A stretch of DNA of 64,000 nt from Apricaphanius iberus. Lineage: Eukaryota > Chordata > Actinopteri > Cyprinodontiformes > Aphaniidae. Under the pieces are notes generated by a model. It was not told the origin of the DNA and did not search any database. It worked only from the letters and a program-made list of their open reading frames with translations. Shown in pieces: positions 61,407-64,000 of this stretch. The position numbers and the translations under genes were made by a program. The stretch spans positions 1 through 64,000 of the forward strand of contig JAPXFQ010000248.1 in assembly GCA_028564705.1 (NCBI GenBank). The letters run 5' to 3'. Within the stretch, counting starts at the first letter, position 1. The number at the start of each line of letters is the position of its first letter.

Positions 61407-64000
61407 CTGAAATACGAGAGATAGCACATACTTACCCACAAATATTTGATATAATGGGGCAGAGTTACAAATAGATAATCTCTTTTTTCAACAGGAATTT
61501 TTAAAGTGCCTTATTGTAATACACTAAATAAAAAATAGGAAGAGGAGCAATACAAAATGAAAGCAGAAATAAAACATTTTAAAAAGTTGTTTTTTTAATA
61601 TTTCACTATATAATTATCAATCGTGAGACCAATGTAAAATGTGTGCAATGAAACATAAACCATGTTCAGAAGATGTGCTATCTGTGGTATACAAGTAGTA
61701 TGTCTTCTGTTCCACAAGACGTTCAAAACATTTAAAACTACCAATAAATAAAACTGCATTGCTTGACTTGTTACACTGACATATTCGTTGGCATGACAAA
61801 CAAAAAATCTTTCACAAAGTGTGTGTTCCATCATTGAAGCACTTCTATTCTTGTATAGTATAGTATAGTATAGTATACTATAGGATTAGGATTGTAAAGA
61901 TTAGTGTTTTACTGCATCTGGAAACTGGCATGAAATTGTATTTTTTCCACATCTATTGATCACCAAAATCCTTAATTTAGACGATACACAATCAATAGTT
62001 TGGGATGATATTAATGAACTCACATCATTGCAGACACAGCGTGACCATAGTGTAGCATGAGATTAACCAGTATTAGTACTGGTTCATTACTGCATCATTG
62101 CAGTTAGACTTTTGAAAATTCTCTAGCATTGGTGTATAAGCACAGCATTTATGGTATCAGCATTGACACTAATCCTAAATCATTTTTCAGCATGTTCAAA
62201 ACCTCTGAGTCAGCCTGGCTTATTTGAGATCAAACTGTACAGGCATATTTAGGATTGATCAAAAACTAACTGAAGCACACAATATACATGAATTACACAG
62301 AGACTGACTATCAACATTTTATGGTAAATAAGATCCTTTTCTGCTTATAGCTAATGAAAATATTATGATTAGAATATTAAATAAATGAAAATGGCATTGT
62401 TAAACTGAAAAACATGCCGCTTTGGAACACATGTTGTGATTTGTTGAACATGACTATGCGCTCCTCTACCAGATGCATAGGGAGGTGATGGTGGAATATA
62501 ATTTATTTAAATGAGTATTGTTTCATACACAACATATATTCCAGGCAACATGTACTCTGGGAAAATTTGTAATTGTGTGAACCTTTATTCTTGATTAATT
62601 TAAATAAAAATTATTAGTAAAGTACTGATAATTGCTTTTAACTGGTTAGATAATTACTGTCATAAGAAAAAAAAAAAATCAAAATTATATAGGACCACAC
62701 AGATAACCTTGGTAGCACCAAAAATTCAAATTAACTAAAAAAAAAAAAAAAAAAAAACTATCACAGAATAATAAACACCAACTAATGATAATGGTTTAGG
62801 TCCACTAATATACATGCACATTACCAAATTGACTTTTCAAGAAACAACTGTTTTAATAAAAAATGAAAAAAAAATAAGATCACTGTGGATTAAAAATGTA
62901 GAGGGATACTGTAATTAGCTTTCAGCCATTACTACAGGTCTGCAAAAACAAAACAGGGCCTTTAAGCCCCTGACTGTCAGTGACACCATGCTTTGCGGGT
63001 GTGTTTTGTCACTTTTTGTATAACAGCCTAAGATGATGAAATAGACTTGAAAGAATAAAACAATTCATATGCATTTCCTGTTACAAGATATTGAAAATAG
63101 TTAACCACGTACACAAACAAATTTGGAAATAGAAAATGTGAAACAAAGAAGCACTATGATGACATTTGTTGAATTACTAGCTAATGGTTAGTAGCAATTT
63201 AAAAAAAAAACTCATGTCAAGAATTTCTATTCGTTTTATTTTTTAAATACTCCATATATCAACAAGTCAATGTTTATACTGAACTGAACAGTGGAAGTGG
63301 TTGAACAGTTGAAACAGAAAGTCAAGAAAAGCAACAGAATCAAGATTACTCTGTTTAAAACCACATTGATATGATATCTGTTACACTTACGAAGCCAGCT
63401 GAGAGGTGAAAGTACTTTACTTTTCATGTGATCTGTTGTTGTCGATAACATTCAGAGTGTGTTTATGTATCTATGGAGCTAAGTTTCCAAGGGAGCAACA
63501 AAACATAATTCCCTGGAATTACGTGGAACTATTTGTAGATCACACATCAGAAAGTTTCTGTTGTAAACAAAGTTTGTACCTCGAAAGATTATCTGACATC
63601 ACAAAAAAAAAGAGAAGAATTTGCATTATAATCACCCAATTCATTGGGGAGCTCTATAAGTTCTTAATTATCAGTCCTAATACCAGGACTGAAAATTAAT
63701 ATGGTACCTTTAAATATTAATGATGCGTTAAATTTGATCATTTCCTACTTTACATGACGAGTGCAAACAAATATGTCATCACATCTATTAACAGTACAGG
63801 CCTACAAATCCTTAGAAAGTTAGCTGAAAATAAACTTGAGTGTTCATCAGAAATGGCTTGATCAAGGTAAAAACCCCAACATGTACTTTGGTTGGGCAAC
63901 ATTCCGTGTGTTACAGGCTGACGTATGCGAGCTGATGTTGATGAGATCCTCCGTCTTTGCTTTTTTTTTTTTTTTATGCTGTGTGGCGCTGTAACTCCTG
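61407..64000 (-). other. Probable first intron of pik3r5; N-terminal exon not identified
   Basis: The 2.6 kb upstream of the first recognised pik3r5 exon is AT-rich, with poly(A) runs near 62740 and 63966 and a short TATAG repeat near 61855. I searched it for a segment resembling the human start (TEDRIQHALERCL) and found none. A donor-like site at 63390 (cttc/gtaagt, minus strand) has the right one-base phase but no matching protein, so it is only a weak candidate. Confidence 0.5.
61853..61882. repeat. Short TATAG tandem repeat
   Basis: About five copies of a tatag unit followed by its partial inverse (tatactatag). Confidence 0.85.

Noticed and set aside
63391..63451. MKSKVLSPLSWL-type segment as the pik3r5 first exon
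   Set aside because: The donor phase fits, but the peptide does not resemble the p101 N-terminus and there is no promoter-like sequence before it. Kept only as a weak candidate.

Overview
The window is vertebrate DNA, almost certainly from a ray-finned (teleost) fish. The genes are split into short exons with GT/AG introns. Background DNA is AT-rich. The repeats are typical of fish: a Rex3 (RTE-clade) LINE, a nearly intact Tc1-like DD34E transposon, many decayed Tc1 copies, hAT-like and inverted-repeat MITEs, and long (TA)n microsatellites. No prokaryotic, CRISPR or viral feature was seen.

Two related genes lie head to tail on the minus strand. pik3r6 (CDS 25241 down to 8630) has 20 coding exons whose phases all fit, giving 790 residues. 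pik3r5 (from 61406 down to 47759) has 16 exons, giving 845 residues plus a partial codon; its first coding exon was not found and is probably beyond 64000. I recognised both by residue-level similarity, from memory, to the human p84/p87 (PIK3R6) and p101 (PIK3R5) adaptors of class IB PI3K gamma. These are alternative regulatory partners of p110-gamma and couple it to G-beta-gamma (and, for p84, Ras) downstream of GPCRs in leukocytes and other cells. The human genes are also adjacent, so this is conserved synteny.

Layout: 1-1.2 kb unassigned; 1.3-2.95 kb Tc1-like transposon inserted in a (TA)n tract; 3-8 kb repeat tails, an inverted repeat, a candidate CTCF motif and a Tc1-type element that abuts the pik3r6 poly(A) signal; 8.2-25.3 kb pik3r6, with a Tc1 relic, the Rex3 LINE and a 545-bp MITE in introns; 25.3-47 kb a gene-poor stretch with many transposon relics, nested elements at 28.9-31 kb and a candidate upstream promoter/first exon near 44 kb; 47.8-61.4 kb pik3r5 with further relics in introns; 61.4-64 kb probable first intron of pik3r5.

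I found no convincing new multi-gene system. The most useful results are the two exact gene models, dated or structured insertions (perfect 13-bp target duplication of Rex3, nested elements, terminal-inverted-repeat MITEs), and a few testable regulatory ideas (5' leader exon with uORF, weak donor site, CTCF-like motifs).
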